Assembly (NCBI RefSeq): GCF_012349115.1
Contig: NZ_PQIG01000133.1
Coordinates: 146,760 to 210,759 of the forward strand
Length of the DNA stretch: 64,000 nucleotides
Source: Rhizobium ruizarguesonis
GTDB taxonomy: Bacteria > Pseudomonadota > Alphaproteobacteria > Rhizobiales > Rhizobiaceae
Direction: 5' to 3'
Positions 52,924 through 61,758 of this stretch are shown here, in pieces. The notes beneath the pieces are model-generated. The model saw only the letters and a program-made list of their open reading frames with translations. It made no database searches and was not told the DNA's origin. Numbering within the stretch: the stretch's first letter is position 1; the number at the start of each line of letters is the position of its first letter. The translations under genes were made by a program, and so were the position numbers.

Positions 52924-53838
52924 TCAAAGCTCCTTGCGGATGTCGACGACGCGCAGGATGGCTGCAACCATCAACAGCACGACGGCGAGCAGCACCACAG
53001 CGTTGGCGGCAGCGGCCGGATATTGCAGCAGCGACATCTGATTCTTCATCATCAGCGCCACCGAGGCGCTCTGGCCGCCGGACATCACCTGCACCGTCGA
53101 AAAATCAGCCATGACGAGCGTGACGACGAAGATCGTGCCGATCGCCATGCCGGGCTTGGCGAGCGGGATGACGACATTCCATAAAACCTGCCAGCCGGAG
53201 GCGCCGGCATCGCGCGCCGCCTCGAACAGCGACCGGTCGATGCGCATCAGCGTGTTGAAGATCGGCGTCACCATGAACAGCGTATAGAGATGCACCATGG
53301 CGAGCACGACGGCGAAGTCGGAATAGAGCAGCCATTCGATCGGCTGCGGAATGATGCCCATTTCGATCAGCGTCGAATTGACGAGGCCGTTGCGCCCGAG
53401 CACCGGGATCCACGAGATCATGCGGATGATGTTCGACGTCATGAATGGCACGGTGCAGACGAGGAAGAGGATCATCTGCGTCGAGGTCTTGCGGATGTGG
53501 AAGGCCAGGAAATAGGCGACCCAGAATCCGATGACGAGCGTCAGCGACCAGACGATCGCTGTGAATTTCAGCGTGTTGAGATAGGTCTTCCACGTCACCC
53601 ACGAACCGAGCGTATCGGTGTAGTTCATCGTCAGGAAATCGGGATAGAGACCGGCAAAGTCGTAGTCCCAGAAGCTGACGACCGCGATCATGGCGATCGG
53701 CAGCAGGAAGAAGAAGCCGAGAATGACGAACAGCGGCGTCGCCTGGAGATAGGATATCGCCGATGGGGAAAGCCTCAGTCCGCGCCCGCCGCGCGCGCCC
53801 TGGCCATCCTCCTCCGTTTCCGCTGCGATGGTCGCCAT
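52924..53838 (-). CDS. Spermidine/putrescine-type ABC permease (PotB-like)
   Basis: Inner-membrane component of 304 residues with six helices and an EAA motif (E-A-A-R-D-A-G-A-S) near 210. First permease of the third importer. A repeat-rich 278-bp gap separates it from the binding-protein gene. Confidence 0.9.
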   Translation of the reverse strand: MATIAAETEEDGQGARGGRGLRLSPSAISYLQATPLFVILGFFFLLPIAMIAVVSFWDYDFAGLYPDFLTMNYTDTLGSWVTWKTYLNTLKFTAIVWSLTLVIGFWVAYFLAFHIRKTSTQMILFLVCTVPFMTSNIIRMISWIPVLGRNGLVNSTLIEMGIIPQPIEWLLYSDFAVVLAMVHLYTLFMVTPIFNTLMRIDRSLFEAARDAGASGWQVLWNVVIPLAKPGMAIGTIFVVTLVMADFSTVQVMSGGQSASVALMMKNQMSLLQYPAAAANAVVLLAVVLLMVAAILRVVDIRKEL

Positions 53839-53884
53839 GATCCGGTTCTCCGTTGTCTCATTGTCAGGGGTGATGACAGAGGCT

Positions 53885-54091
53885 CGTGCCCCGCCCCCTC
53901 ATCCGCCTGCAGGCACCTTCTCCCCGCCGAGGAGAAGAGATTCGCGGCAGCGCCTGGGCCACCGCGAACCCTGCTTTCGGGCAGGGAGGACTGAGAAGAC
54001 CCCTCCCCAACCCTCCCCACAAGGGGGAGGGAGTTTCTGTACCGCACCACCTCCGGACTCCCTCCCCCTTGTGGGGAGGGTTGGGGAGGGG
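53885..54091. repeat. Large inverted repeat and REP-like element in the third ABC operon
   Basis: Arms of 34 bp at 54000-54033 and 54058-54091 are perfectly complementary, with a 24-base loop; the arm begins CCCCTCCCCAACCC. A CTTCTCCCCGCCGAGGAGAAG-type hairpin precedes it at about 53921-53940. It lies just after the binding-protein stop (54117) and before the first permease start (53838). Confidence 0.85.
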
Positions 54092-54116
54092 AAAAGCGGC
54101 AACCGCCAACCGGGCC

Positions 54117-55415
54117 TTAGGCAGCGATGAACTCGTTCCAGCGACGGACCATGTAGCGGTCCTCGTCCATGACGGAGTTCCAGCAGGCGACAGCACCCAT
54201 GCGGGCTTCGAAGGAGCCACCGTCGCGAACAGCGCCGGCCTTCTCCATGACCTTGCCCTCGGGAGACAGGATATCGCCCTGCGCCGGCTTGCCTTCGATC
54301 CAGTAGCCCCATTCGTCGGCCGACATGAATTCCTTGGCGGTGTCCATGCAGGCGGAATAATAGCCCTGGCGATTGAGGTAGCCGCCGACCCAGCCCGATG
54401 TGTACCAGTTGATATATTCATAGGCTGCATCGAGCTGCGCGCCCTTGAGGTGCGAGGCAAGGCCGAGACCGCCACCCCAGGCACGGTAGCCTTCCTTGAG
54501 CGGCTGGAAGGTGCAGGCAATGCCCTTCGAACGGACGGCGGCGACGGCCGGCGACCACATCGACTGGATGACCACTTCGCCCGAGGCCATCAGGTTGACG
54601 CTTTCGTCGAACGACTTCCAGAAGGCACGGAACTGACCGTCGCCCTTGGTCTTGATCAGGAAGTCGATCGTCTTGTCGATTTCTTCCTTCGTCATGTTGC
54701 CCTTGTCGGCATATTTGATCTTGCCGGAGGCTTCCATGATCATCGCCGCATCCATGATGCCGATCGACGGGATGTTGAGGATCGCGGTCTTGCCCTTGAA
54801 GGCCGGATCGAGAATATCGGCCCAGCTGGTGATCGGACGGCCGGTGAGATCAGGACGGATGCCGAGCGTGTCGGCATTGTAGATGGTCGGAACCATCGTC
54901 ATCCACTGTGTCGGCTCCTTGGCGAACTTCTTGGAACCCTGCGCCTCGACGAAGCCGACCGTATGCGGCGCCGTACCCTGGGCAATGACGCTCTCCGGCT
55001 TTAGCTTGCCGTTGATGAACAGCGGCACGATCTTGTCGTAATATTTCAGCTTCTTGACGTCCATCGGCTGCATCACGCCGGTCGGGAACACCTTCTTGGC
55101 GATCCAGTATTCGATGTCGGCAATATCGTAGCTGTCAGGCTGGGTGACGGCGCGCTGGGCGGCGGCGTCGGAATCGGTTGCCGTCATCTCCAGCGTGATG
55201 CCGAGATCGGCCTTGCACTTCTCGGCGATGGCATTGATGTTCGAAACGCCGGTGCCGAACTGGCGAAGCGTGATGTTCGTCTGCGCCCAGATGGTGGGAA
55301 AGCCGGTAATGGCGCCGGAGCCGGCGATGGCGCCGACGGCGGCAGCACCCGTCTTCAGCAGCGTGCGGCGGGAAAGCCCCTTTTCCGCTTTGGTCGATGT
55401 CGTTTCAGTCGTCAT
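54117..55415 (-). CDS. ABC transporter substrate-binding protein (polyamine type), Tat-exported
   Basis: Periplasmic binding protein of 432 residues. The N-terminus carries a twin-arginine motif (L-S-R-R-T-L-L-K, about 14-21), so it is exported folded by Tat. The body is of the PotD/spermidine group (class II). First gene of the importer with the hydantoin racemase and two permeases; ligand not known, possibly a hydantoin- or polyamine-like compound. Start at 55415 follows AAGGGGAACTGAC. Confidence 0.9.
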   Translation of the reverse strand: MTTETTSTKAEKGLSRRTLLKTGAAAVGAIAGSGAITGFPTIWAQTNITLRQFGTGVSNINAIAEKCKADLGITLEMTATDSDAAAQRAVTQPDSYDIADIEYWIAKKVFPTGVMQPMDVKKLKYYDKIVPLFINGKLKPESVIAQGTAPHTVGFVEAQGSKKFAKEPTQWMTMVPTIYNADTLGIRPDLTGRPITSWADILDPAFKGKTAILNIPSIGIMDAAMIMEASGKIKYADKGNMTKEEIDKTIDFLIKTKGDGQFRAFWKSFDESVNLMASGEVVIQSMWSPAVAAVRSKGIACTFQPLKEGYRAWGGGLGLASHLKGAQLDAAYEYINWYTSGWVGGYLNRQGYYSACMDTAKEFMSADEWGYWIEGKPAQGDILSPEGKVMEKAGAVRDGGSFEARMGAVACWNSVMDEDRYMVRRWNEFIAA

Positions 55416-55468
55416 GTCAGTTCCCCTTTTCTTGATACGGAAGGTTCAGTGTTCTTGATGGTAATGGT

Positions 55469-56560
55469 TCATGCGGAAGCGCGGCCGAGAAGCACGGCAT
55501 CTTCGAGCGCCCAGCTGAGCGAGACGGTGTCGCCGACGGCGACCGGCCGGGCGAAATAATCGCCGTCGTCGGCAATGACGGTGAAGTCGTCGCTGCCGGC
55601 GCCGATTACGGTGATCTTCACGGAAGAGCCGCGATATTCGATGTTGGAGACGATACCGTCGAAGCCGAGCGTCCATTCGCTCGCCACCTGCAGGCGCACG
55701 CGGTCGGTGCGGATACCGATATCGACAGGCTCGCCGACCTCCCTGCCCGTCCCGCGCACGGAAAAGCTCTGACCTTCCGGCACGGTCATGACGAGCACGC
55801 CGTTCTCGCTCGACGTCACCCGGCCGGACAGCACATTGTGGTCGCCCATGAACCGCGCGACGAAGGCAGTCGCCGGCCGCTCGAAGACCTCGCGAGGGGC
55901 CGCCGCTTGCTCGATCCGGCCGTCATTCATGATGACGATAACGTCGGCGAGCGCCATCGCCTCTTCCTGGCTATGGGTGACGTGTACGAAGGTGATGCCG
56001 AGCGACTTTTGGAGTTTCTTGAGTTCGGCGCGCATGCGGATCTTCAGGAACGGATCGAGCGCCGACAGCGGCTCGTCGAGCAGCAGCGCTTCCGGATCGG
56101 TGATCAGCGCGCGCGCCAGTGCCACGCGCTGCTGCTGGCCGCCGGAAAGCTGGGCCGGACGCCGGTTGGCATAGCCCTCCATCTGCATCAGCTTCAGCAT
56201 CTCGAGCGCCTTGGCCTGCCGCTCTTGCTTGTCGACGCCCTTCATCTTCAGGCTGAAGGCGACGTTGTCGATCAAATCGAGATGCGGGAAGAGCGCGTAG
56301 GACTGGAACATCATCGCCGTGCCGCGGCTGGCCGGCGGAAAATCGGTGACGACGACATTGCCGAGCCGGATATCGCCCGACGAAATGCTCTCGTGGCCGG
56401 CAATCATGCGCAGCGTCGAGGTCTTGCCGCAGCCCGACGGGCCGAGGAAACAGCAATAGGAGCCGGCCGGAATCTTCAGGCTGATCGCATGGACCGCCGT
56501 CGTCGCGCCATAGACCTTCGAAACGGATACTATATCGATCTCTGCCGCTTTCGACATCAT
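55469..56560 (-). CDS. Spermidine/putrescine-type ABC ATPase (PotA-like)
   Basis: ATPase of 363 residues: Walker A GPSGCGKTST, signature LSGGQQQR, Walker B LLLDEPLSALDP, followed by a TOBE domain. First gene of the minus-strand importer unit. Start at 56560 (two adjacent ATG codons) follows AGGGGAAGGC. The divergent promoter region holds an FCD-GntR operator candidate. Confidence 0.93.
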   Translation of the reverse strand: MMSKAAEIDIVSVSKVYGATTAVHAISLKIPAGSYCCFLGPSGCGKTSTLRMIAGHESISSGDIRLGNVVVTDFPPASRGTAMMFQSYALFPHLDLIDNVAFSLKMKGVDKQERQAKALEMLKLMQMEGYANRRPAQLSGGQQQRVALARALITDPEALLLDEPLSALDPFLKIRMRAELKKLQKSLGITFVHVTHSQEEAMALADVIVIMNDGRIEQAAAPREVFERPATAFVARFMGDHNVLSGRVTSSENGVLVMTVPEGQSFSVRGTGREVGEPVDIGIRTDRVRLQVASEWTLGFDGIVSNIEYRGSSVKITVIGAGSDDFTVIADDGDYFARPVAVGDTVSLSWALEDAVLLGRASA

Positions 56561-56714
56561 GCCTTCCCCTGTTCGGAAAAGACGATGCATCTGCCGTGCC
56601 AAACTCCGTGGCTCACATCAAGCCATTGCGAATTAAAGATTTTATCGCTACCGAACTTGCGAGAGCAAATTATAGGCACAGCGGTATCTGCACATGATTT
56701 AGGCTATCGTGCGC

Positions 56715-56765
56715 AATTTGTGCAGAAAATCGTATACAATTTTGCCGCCATTTCGAGCACAAATT
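56715..56765. promoter_or_regulatory. Operator candidates for the FCD-GntR regulator
   Basis: AAAATCGTATACAATTTT (56726-56743) is a near-perfect palindrome around GTATAC, the core bound by many FadR/VanR-type GntR proteins. A second inverted repeat, AATTTGTGC (56715-56723) / GCACAAATT (56757-56765), encloses it. Both lie between the divergent ATPase and regulator genes. Confidence 0.55.
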
Positions 56766-56824
56766 CTGTTTAACTTTTGCCGCGAACACGGATATGGTTT
56801 GTCGTCATCAGGAAATCGATTTTC

Positions 56825-57535
56825 ATGAAATCCGCCGCCAAGGCTCAGCAAGCCGAAGACTCCGCCGATACCGGCGCGCAACAGATCCGCGATGCCATCC
56901 GCGAAGCGATCGTCGAACGCAGGCTCTCGCCCGGCACCAAGCTTTCGGAAAGCGATGTCGGCAATCTCTTCAACGTCAGCCGCACGCTTGCGCGCGCCGC
57001 CCTGCAGGCGCTCTCCTATGAGGGCCTCGTCAGCGTCGAGAAGAACCGCGGCGCCTTCGTCGCCTACCCCTCGCCCGAAGAGGCTCGCCAGATCTTCTCC
57101 GCCCGCCGCCTGGTCGAACCCGGCATATTACGCGAGGCCGCGGCGCAGATCACGCCCGATGACATCGCGCATCTGAGACAGCTTCTGCTGGAAGAAGGTC
57201 GCCTGATGAGCGAACGCGGCCAGACGGCGCGGCGCGCTGAAATCAAGGCATCGGGCGATTTCCATCTGACGCTGGCGCTCATATCAGGCAATTCGATCAT
57301 GCAACGCTTCATGGAAGAGCTCGTCGCCCGCTCGTCCCTGGTGATTGCGCTCTACGGGCAGTCGACCGCATCGAGCTGCGGTCATTCCGAACACGGTGAC
57401 ATCATCTCGGCGATCGAAGCCAACGAACTCGACCGCGCCTGCCAGCTGATGCTGCACCACATCGCCCATATCGAGGCCGATCTCGACCTGCGCGAACGCA
57501 AGAGCCTGGGCCTCAAGGAAGCTTTCGAGCTCTGA
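56825..57535 (+). CDS. GntR-family regulator with FCD domain
   Basis: Regulator of 236 residues. Winged helix about 15-80 (P-G-T-K-L-S-E-S-D-V-G-N-L-F-N-V-S-R-T-L-A-R-A-A-L) and an FCD ligand/metal domain about 90-220 with the expected R-x-x-x-E, H and H residues. Divergent from the racemase/ABC cluster, which it likely controls. Start at 56825 gives the M-K-S-A-A-K N-terminus; the frame extends upstream without a ribosome site. Confidence 0.9.
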   Translation: MKSAAKAQQAEDSADTGAQQIRDAIREAIVERRLSPGTKLSESDVGNLFNVSRTLARAALQALSYEGLVSVEKNRGAFVAYPSPEEARQIFSARRLVEPGILREAAAQITPDDIAHLRQLLLEEGRLMSERGQTARRAEIKASGDFHLTLALISGNSIMQRFMEELVARSSLVIALYGQSTASSCGHSEHGDIISAIEANELDRACQLMLHHIAHIEADLDLRERKSLGLKEAFEL

Positions 57536-57601
57536 ACATGCAAAAGATGCGGGCGCGGATGATGCTTCACCGCGCCCCGCTTCAAACGGAATCTCGAAAC
57601 A

Positions 57602-58015
57602 CTACCAAGGCGTCTTCTTCGGCAACATCTCGAAAGCCGCGAAGATATCCTCAGCGGTCATTGGCTCGCTCGAGCGCAGCTTCACGGTTCCGTCGCGTCC
57701 GATCAGGATCAGCCCGAACTCGCCGGACGGCGGCCCCTGCAGCCGCTCGCGAATATCGTCGGCATCGAGTTCCCAGTCATCGTCGAACAGCGCAAACGCG
57801 CCGCCGCCGGCAATGCTGAACACTTCGACGTCTTCTTCGATGAGGCGCATATGCGCTTTGCGCAGCCATTCGTCCTGAATGAGAGCGCGGTCGTCTTGCG
57901 CATCTGCGAAGATGATCAGCACCCGCTTCCTGTCGCGAAACTGCTCGAGCGATTGCGGAAGGTCAGGCTCACGCCGAGGTGTGCCGATGATTTCATGAAC
58001 GATGGATTTTAGCAT
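57602..58015 (-). CDS. DUF4174 protein
   Basis: Protein of 137 residues. Fits the DUF4174 family (thioredoxin-like fold without the CxxC) through R-D-R-K-R-V-L-I-I-F-A-D-A-Q-D-D and F-G-L-I-L-I-G-R-D-G-T-V-K-L-R. The start at 58015 is internal to a longer frame. Function unknown; family members occur next to oxidative-stress genes. Promoter region lies in a repeat. Confidence 0.75.
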   Translation of the reverse strand: MLKSIVHEIIGTPRREPDLPQSLEQFRDRKRVLIIFADAQDDRALIQDEWLRKAHMRLIEEDVEVFSIAGGGAFALFDDDWELDADDIRERLQGPPSGEFGLILIGRDGTVKLRSSEPMTAEDIFAAFEMLPKKTPW

Positions 58016-58039
58016 GGTACTTATTCCTCGCCCGTCACC

Positions 58040-58135
58040 ACTGCATAATTCCTTAGATCGGGATCGATTTAAGGATAAAATTATGCGGCAATTCAAAGTG
58101 CCACAGCGGCGCTGTAGCGGCGGGCCGTGTCTGCC
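58040..58135. repeat. RIME-related intergenic element (copy 4)
   Basis: GCATAATTCCTTAGATCGGG... and the imperfect complement TTTAAGGATAAAATTATGC form a dyad, followed by a CAATTCAAAGTG module shared with copies at 21600 and 62850. Confidence 0.5.
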
Positions 58136-58214
58136 GAATTAAACGGTTGGGAATGGGTGAGGTTCCGCCAAGAAGCGGAAAAGGATCGCAGCCATGGCCG
58201 CGATCCTTATCCTG

Positions 58215-58598
58215 TCAGTCGCGGCTTTGGTCTTCGGACGCGTGGGCCGAAACGGCAACGAGATCCACGGCACCCGTGGCGAGAAGGCGCTTGCGCACCA
58301 GCACGCGCATGACGCGCGCCGCCGTCGAGAAAGTCATCTGGTCGAGCGGGCCTTCGCCCTCCCACGGCTTGCTCAGCCGTTCGGTGACGGCGCCGACGAT
58401 GTTCATCGGCACGATGTCGGTGCATTCACGCATGGCTTCGAAAACGAAGCTGATAGGGATGACCCGTCCTTCGTAGGTCACGATCGGTTCGGTCAATTCA
58501 CTGTCCCATTCCTCGAAGGCATAGAGCGCTTCGCGAAACAGCTGCTGGAGGTTGAACGGCGCATGGCCGTCATGAAGTGGCGGCAGTGCATTCATCAT
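58215..58598 (-). CDS. Conserved hypothetical protein, rhizobial type
   Basis: Protein of 127 residues without a recognisable fold or motif. The body has F-R-E-A-L-Y-A-F-E-E-W-D-S-E-L-T-E-P-I-V and ends in D-Q-S-R-D. Start at 58598 follows GAGGAGACAGAC. I do not recognise it. It could be a small stress or growth-phase protein; its neighbours are also small and uncharacterised. Confidence 0.6.
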   Translation of the reverse strand: MMNALPPLHDGHAPFNLQQLFREALYAFEEWDSELTEPIVTYEGRVIPISFVFEAMRECTDIVPMNIVGAVTERLSKPWEGEGPLDQMTFSTAARVMRVLVRKRLLATGAVDLVAVSAHASEDQSRD

Positions 58599-58958
58599 GT
58601 CTGTCTCCTCTTGATGGGTTGAAGCCAAAGTCCTCCGGTATCGGTCGCGCCAACGCGGGGAACGGAGCGTTTTGCTGCCCCTGCGAACCGAATAACACTA
58701 TTGATTCTATAGAGTAACGCGCCGGGGTAAAGCCCATTTATCCGCCGCCGCGGAAGCGAATTCCATAACGCCCTGATATTCTTGCGTCTTTTGGTCGAAA
58801 TTTTCTCGGCGACCACCAGTCTTAAAAATCTATGCCACCCGCCTGAGATCGCTCCGGAATGGCACGACGAGACGAAAAAACCCTGAAAATTCACGGAACT
58901 TTTGTCTCTGTAATTTGTTTTGTTCTCACATTCGCAAAACAGTCTGGGGTTATCACCA
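58599..58958. promoter_or_regulatory. Gap with candidate EcfG-type promoter
   Basis: About 360 bp with no gene. GGAAC at 58895-58899, then 16 bases, then TGTT (58916-58919) resembles the alphaproteobacterial general-stress (EcfG/RpoE2) promoter, 40 bp before the small gene at 58959. Only a visual match; the second half differs from CGTT by one base. Confidence 0.35.
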
Positions 58959-59165
58959 ATGACGCAAATCCGTGAACCGGAGCGCCGAAGCAGAATCCTG
59001 CGCGGCCGCCCCTATAGCCTTGATGAATTCGCCTCCAAATATGGTCTCCTGAGCGACCAGGCCGAAAGTCTTTTCACCCGTTTCGGCCCCTCCTCGATCG
59101 AACTCGACCTGCTGATGGCAGCCAAACGCCGGCCGCCGGTTCTACAGGACAGAATTGCCGAATAA
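58959..59165 (+). CDS. Small conserved hypothetical protein
   Basis: Protein of 68 residues, basic, M-T-Q-I-R-E-P-E-R... with a helix-rich body (S-L-D-E-F-A-S-K-Y-G-L-L). Overlaps by position and reading the DUF2934 gene downstream; both on plus strand. No function known. Ribosome site GGGG only. Confidence 0.55.
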   Translation: MTQIREPERRSRILRGRPYSLDEFASKYGLLSDQAESLFTRFGPSSIELDLLMAAKRRPPVLQDRIAE

Positions 59166-59190
59166 CACTTTTGACGAATGGAATAGACAG

Positions 59191-59430
59191 ATGAGCGATA
59201 AACGCCACGAATGGATCAGCAAAAGAGCTTACGCGATCTGGGAGGAACAGGGCCGCCCTTACGGCCGCGACGACGAACACTGGCGCCAGGCGGTTGCCGA
59301 ACGCGATGCGCTGGAGCGCACGAAGGCCTCTTCCGACGGCCGCGAGGTACTGGTGAAGTTTCGCCCGAGGCCGCAACAGCCCGAAGCGCCCCGCATCAGC
59401 TGGATCGGCCGATCGGTAAGCGTCGGCTGA
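59191..59430 (+). CDS. DUF2934 protein
   Basis: Small protein of 79 residues. R-x-x-x-I-x-x-R-A-Y-A-I-W-E-E-Q-G-R-P-Y-G-R-D-D-E-H-W is the DUF2934 signature. Often found in stress- or phage-like small gene clusters; function unknown. The ATG at 59191 was chosen over an upstream TTG at 59155 that overlaps the previous gene. Confidence 0.75.
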   Translation: MSDKRHEWISKRAYAIWEEQGRPYGRDDEHWRQAVAERDALERTKASSDGREVLVKFRPRPQQPEAPRISWIGRSVSVG

Positions 59431-59497
59431 ACCCCGTCCTGTTCGGCCCGGACGGCCCATCCGCACCGGGCCGAGCAGATTGATCCCTGAGAGCAAC

Positions 59498-61423
59498 TCA
59501 GTCGAACCTTAACCGGAAGCGCGCCTGAAAATCTCCCTGCCACCACATCGGGAAATTGGTTCCCCATTTATTGTTGTGCAGATTGAAGCGAATGCCAGAG
59601 CCGAAGTCCGGCCGCGTCTTATAGAACGTCATGAAATCTGAGCTTTGCGGCGCAACGAGCGGCGCATCGAAGGTTTCGATCGTCAGCGCACCCAGAGCGA
59701 GATCGTTGCGTGCTGATGTCACCGCCTGCAATTGTCCGCCGCCGCTCGTCGCAATATTCCCGGATCGATGCCAGAGGCCCATCTTGCGGAAATTCCAGTC
59801 CCCGGCACCATCAGGCGTGAAGGATAGGAAGCTTGCCTCCGGCATACGGTTGGCCGGCTTGTCGTGCAATGTCAGGCTAAGATCGAGGCGATCGCCCTCG
59901 GCGGTGAAATGCTGCATCACATGCGGCGGCGCGCCATATTTCTGCACGGCCTCGGCCGGCATTGAGAGAAGGATGCTCGCCTCGTCAGTCGCTTCCAGCG
60001 CCGGCAGAAAAACCTTCGAAAGCGCCGCACCAGAACGAGCTAGCCCTGGCTTGTCATGGTCGAGGACCGCCCATTCCTGGCGATGGGTCAGGTAGGTCTC
60101 CATGTGCCTGATAACGTCGCCGGCATCGTAGCTCTCGTATCGATAGGCGATCAGCGAGCCGTCACGTCCGGAGATCGTCCTGCCGGAGGGCGAGGTGATT
60201 TCGGCGACATCGCCGCTCACGCCGTTAAGCGCGATCGACCAGCCGCCGACCTGCAGGCGGAGCTCCCGCCCACCGCCCTCGATCACGGCAGGCGTGGCGA
60301 GTTCGGCAAGCACGGCGTGGGCCGCCTTCCGGTCCGTCTCGTCGAGCTCCGAGACCGCCTGATCGAGATAGGCCCGCTGCTCGTCCCATGAGGCTTCGGT
60401 GTAGGCGAAGCGATAATCGGATCGGCGCGCGGCCTCGAAATCGGCCCGTGACCACGCTTTGTCGTCGCGCAGATAGGATTTGATATCGACGCCGCAGGTA
60501 TGCTCGGCCACCATCGCCAGTCCGCGCCCGAAGGCGAGACGCCGCGCGTCGAGACCATCCGCCGCGAAACGGTCGTAGAGCCGCTGCAGCGCGAGGAACC
60601 GCGCCGTCTTCACCGGATCGCTGCCGCTACCATGGATCCAGCTGTCGCCGAGTTCCAGCTCGACGACAGGGAAACGCTCGCGCTCGCTCCAGAGGATGGC
60701 GCCGTACTCGTCAAGCGTCGCCGCGCGGATGATCGCATCCGGCTCACGAGCGCGTAATTCGCGATAGGCCTCGGCCGTTTGCGGCACGCTCTGCGGCCCG
60801 ATATTGTCGTTGGTATGGGCAAAGCTCAGGCCATCCTCCAAACCATCGGGGAAACAGGTTTCGCCATAGGAGCGCTGGTACATGACGACCACTTCCTCGC
60901 CGCCAGGCGCCCGCCAGCGGAAGATATCGGGCACATCAGGCGGCGGTGAGGCTGTATTGACGCCGAGATGAAGGAAGCGGATGCCCGCCTCGCAAAGCAG
61001 CGGCACCATGCCGAGCGTATGGCCGGGCACATCGGTCATCTTTGCCGCGATCGTCGTCTTGCCGAAACGCCGGTCGAGCTCATGCGAATAAGAGAGCCCG
61101 GCCCGAAAGAGATCCGGCGACATCAGCTCCGTATGCGTGGTGAACGGCAGCCCGTGCCAGCGGATCAGCCCGCGCTCGATCGCCTCTTCCAGCGCCGCGA
61201 CCTCAGGACCGGAGCGCGAATTCAGATGGTCCCAGATCAGCCAGGCGCCGGTCGTCCAGATGAATTTCGGCTCGTCGGGATTTTCGGCATGAAAATGCCT
61301 GCCCGTCTCGATCGCCTGCGGAATGAAGCGCTCATGATATTGCCGGCGGACTTTCTCGGCATGATCGGTAAAGCCGATATCGAGATGGGTCTTGAAGACC
61401 AGATGCACGCGCTTTTCAGTCAT
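59498..61423 (-). CDS. DUF5054 protein, GH38-like metal-dependent hydrolase fold
   Basis: Large protein of 641 residues. The N-terminal third reads V-F-K-T-H-L-D-I-G-F-T-D-H and E-L-M-S-P-D-L-F, and a D-E-Y-G motif follows, all typical of glycoside hydrolase 38 / alpha-mannosidase-like folds with a metal site; DUF5054 is a related family. The C-terminal part is beta-rich. Start at 61423 chosen by ATG after GGAATGGA; a longer frame exists to 61585. No signal peptide. Sugar substrate unknown. Confidence 0.75.
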   Translation of the reverse strand: MTEKRVHLVFKTHLDIGFTDHAEKVRRQYHERFIPQAIETGRHFHAENPDEPKFIWTTGAWLIWDHLNSRSGPEVAALEEAIERGLIRWHGLPFTTHTELMSPDLFRAGLSYSHELDRRFGKTTIAAKMTDVPGHTLGMVPLLCEAGIRFLHLGVNTASPPPDVPDIFRWRAPGGEEVVVMYQRSYGETCFPDGLEDGLSFAHTNDNIGPQSVPQTAEAYRELRAREPDAIIRAATLDEYGAILWSERERFPVVELELGDSWIHGSGSDPVKTARFLALQRLYDRFAADGLDARRLAFGRGLAMVAEHTCGVDIKSYLRDDKAWSRADFEAARRSDYRFAYTEASWDEQRAYLDQAVSELDETDRKAAHAVLAELATPAVIEGGGRELRLQVGGWSIALNGVSGDVAEITSPSGRTISGRDGSLIAYRYESYDAGDVIRHMETYLTHRQEWAVLDHDKPGLARSGAALSKVFLPALEATDEASILLSMPAEAVQKYGAPPHVMQHFTAEGDRLDLSLTLHDKPANRMPEASFLSFTPDGAGDWNFRKMGLWHRSGNIATSGGGQLQAVTSARNDLALGALTIETFDAPLVAPQSSDFMTFYKTRPDFGSGIRFNLHNNKWGTNFPMWWQGDFQARFRLRFD

Positions 61424-61758
61424 TCCATTCCACACATCAGTAAGGACATCCGAAACATTCTGCAGCCGGCGCTGTACAGGCAAGACGGAATGTAACCGTT
61501 TCCACAACACCATAGCTCCTGCCGCAAACGCTCCGTCAACCAGTTTTGGCACAAATCGATGAAATAATGCGGGTTTCTTAACCATAAATCCAGAACGCAG
61601 TGTCCAACGCTTTCGCCGTCAGATCGAATCGCGACAAGAATGAAGACGTGTTCATCGGCAGTTTTGGAGAAAAGCGGATGGGATGTCCCTGCCGACCGGC
61701 GTGGGTGCCCTGCCTGAATTGTGGAGAAAAAGGCTGAGCCGTTCTGGAAGGCCGATCG
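61424..61758. other. Gap between the DUF5054 gene and the small gene before cinR
   Basis: 335 bp. No convincing gene, hairpin or repeat is seen. It contains the promoter of the DUF5054 gene and the 3' side of the small gene at 61759. Confidence 0.35.
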
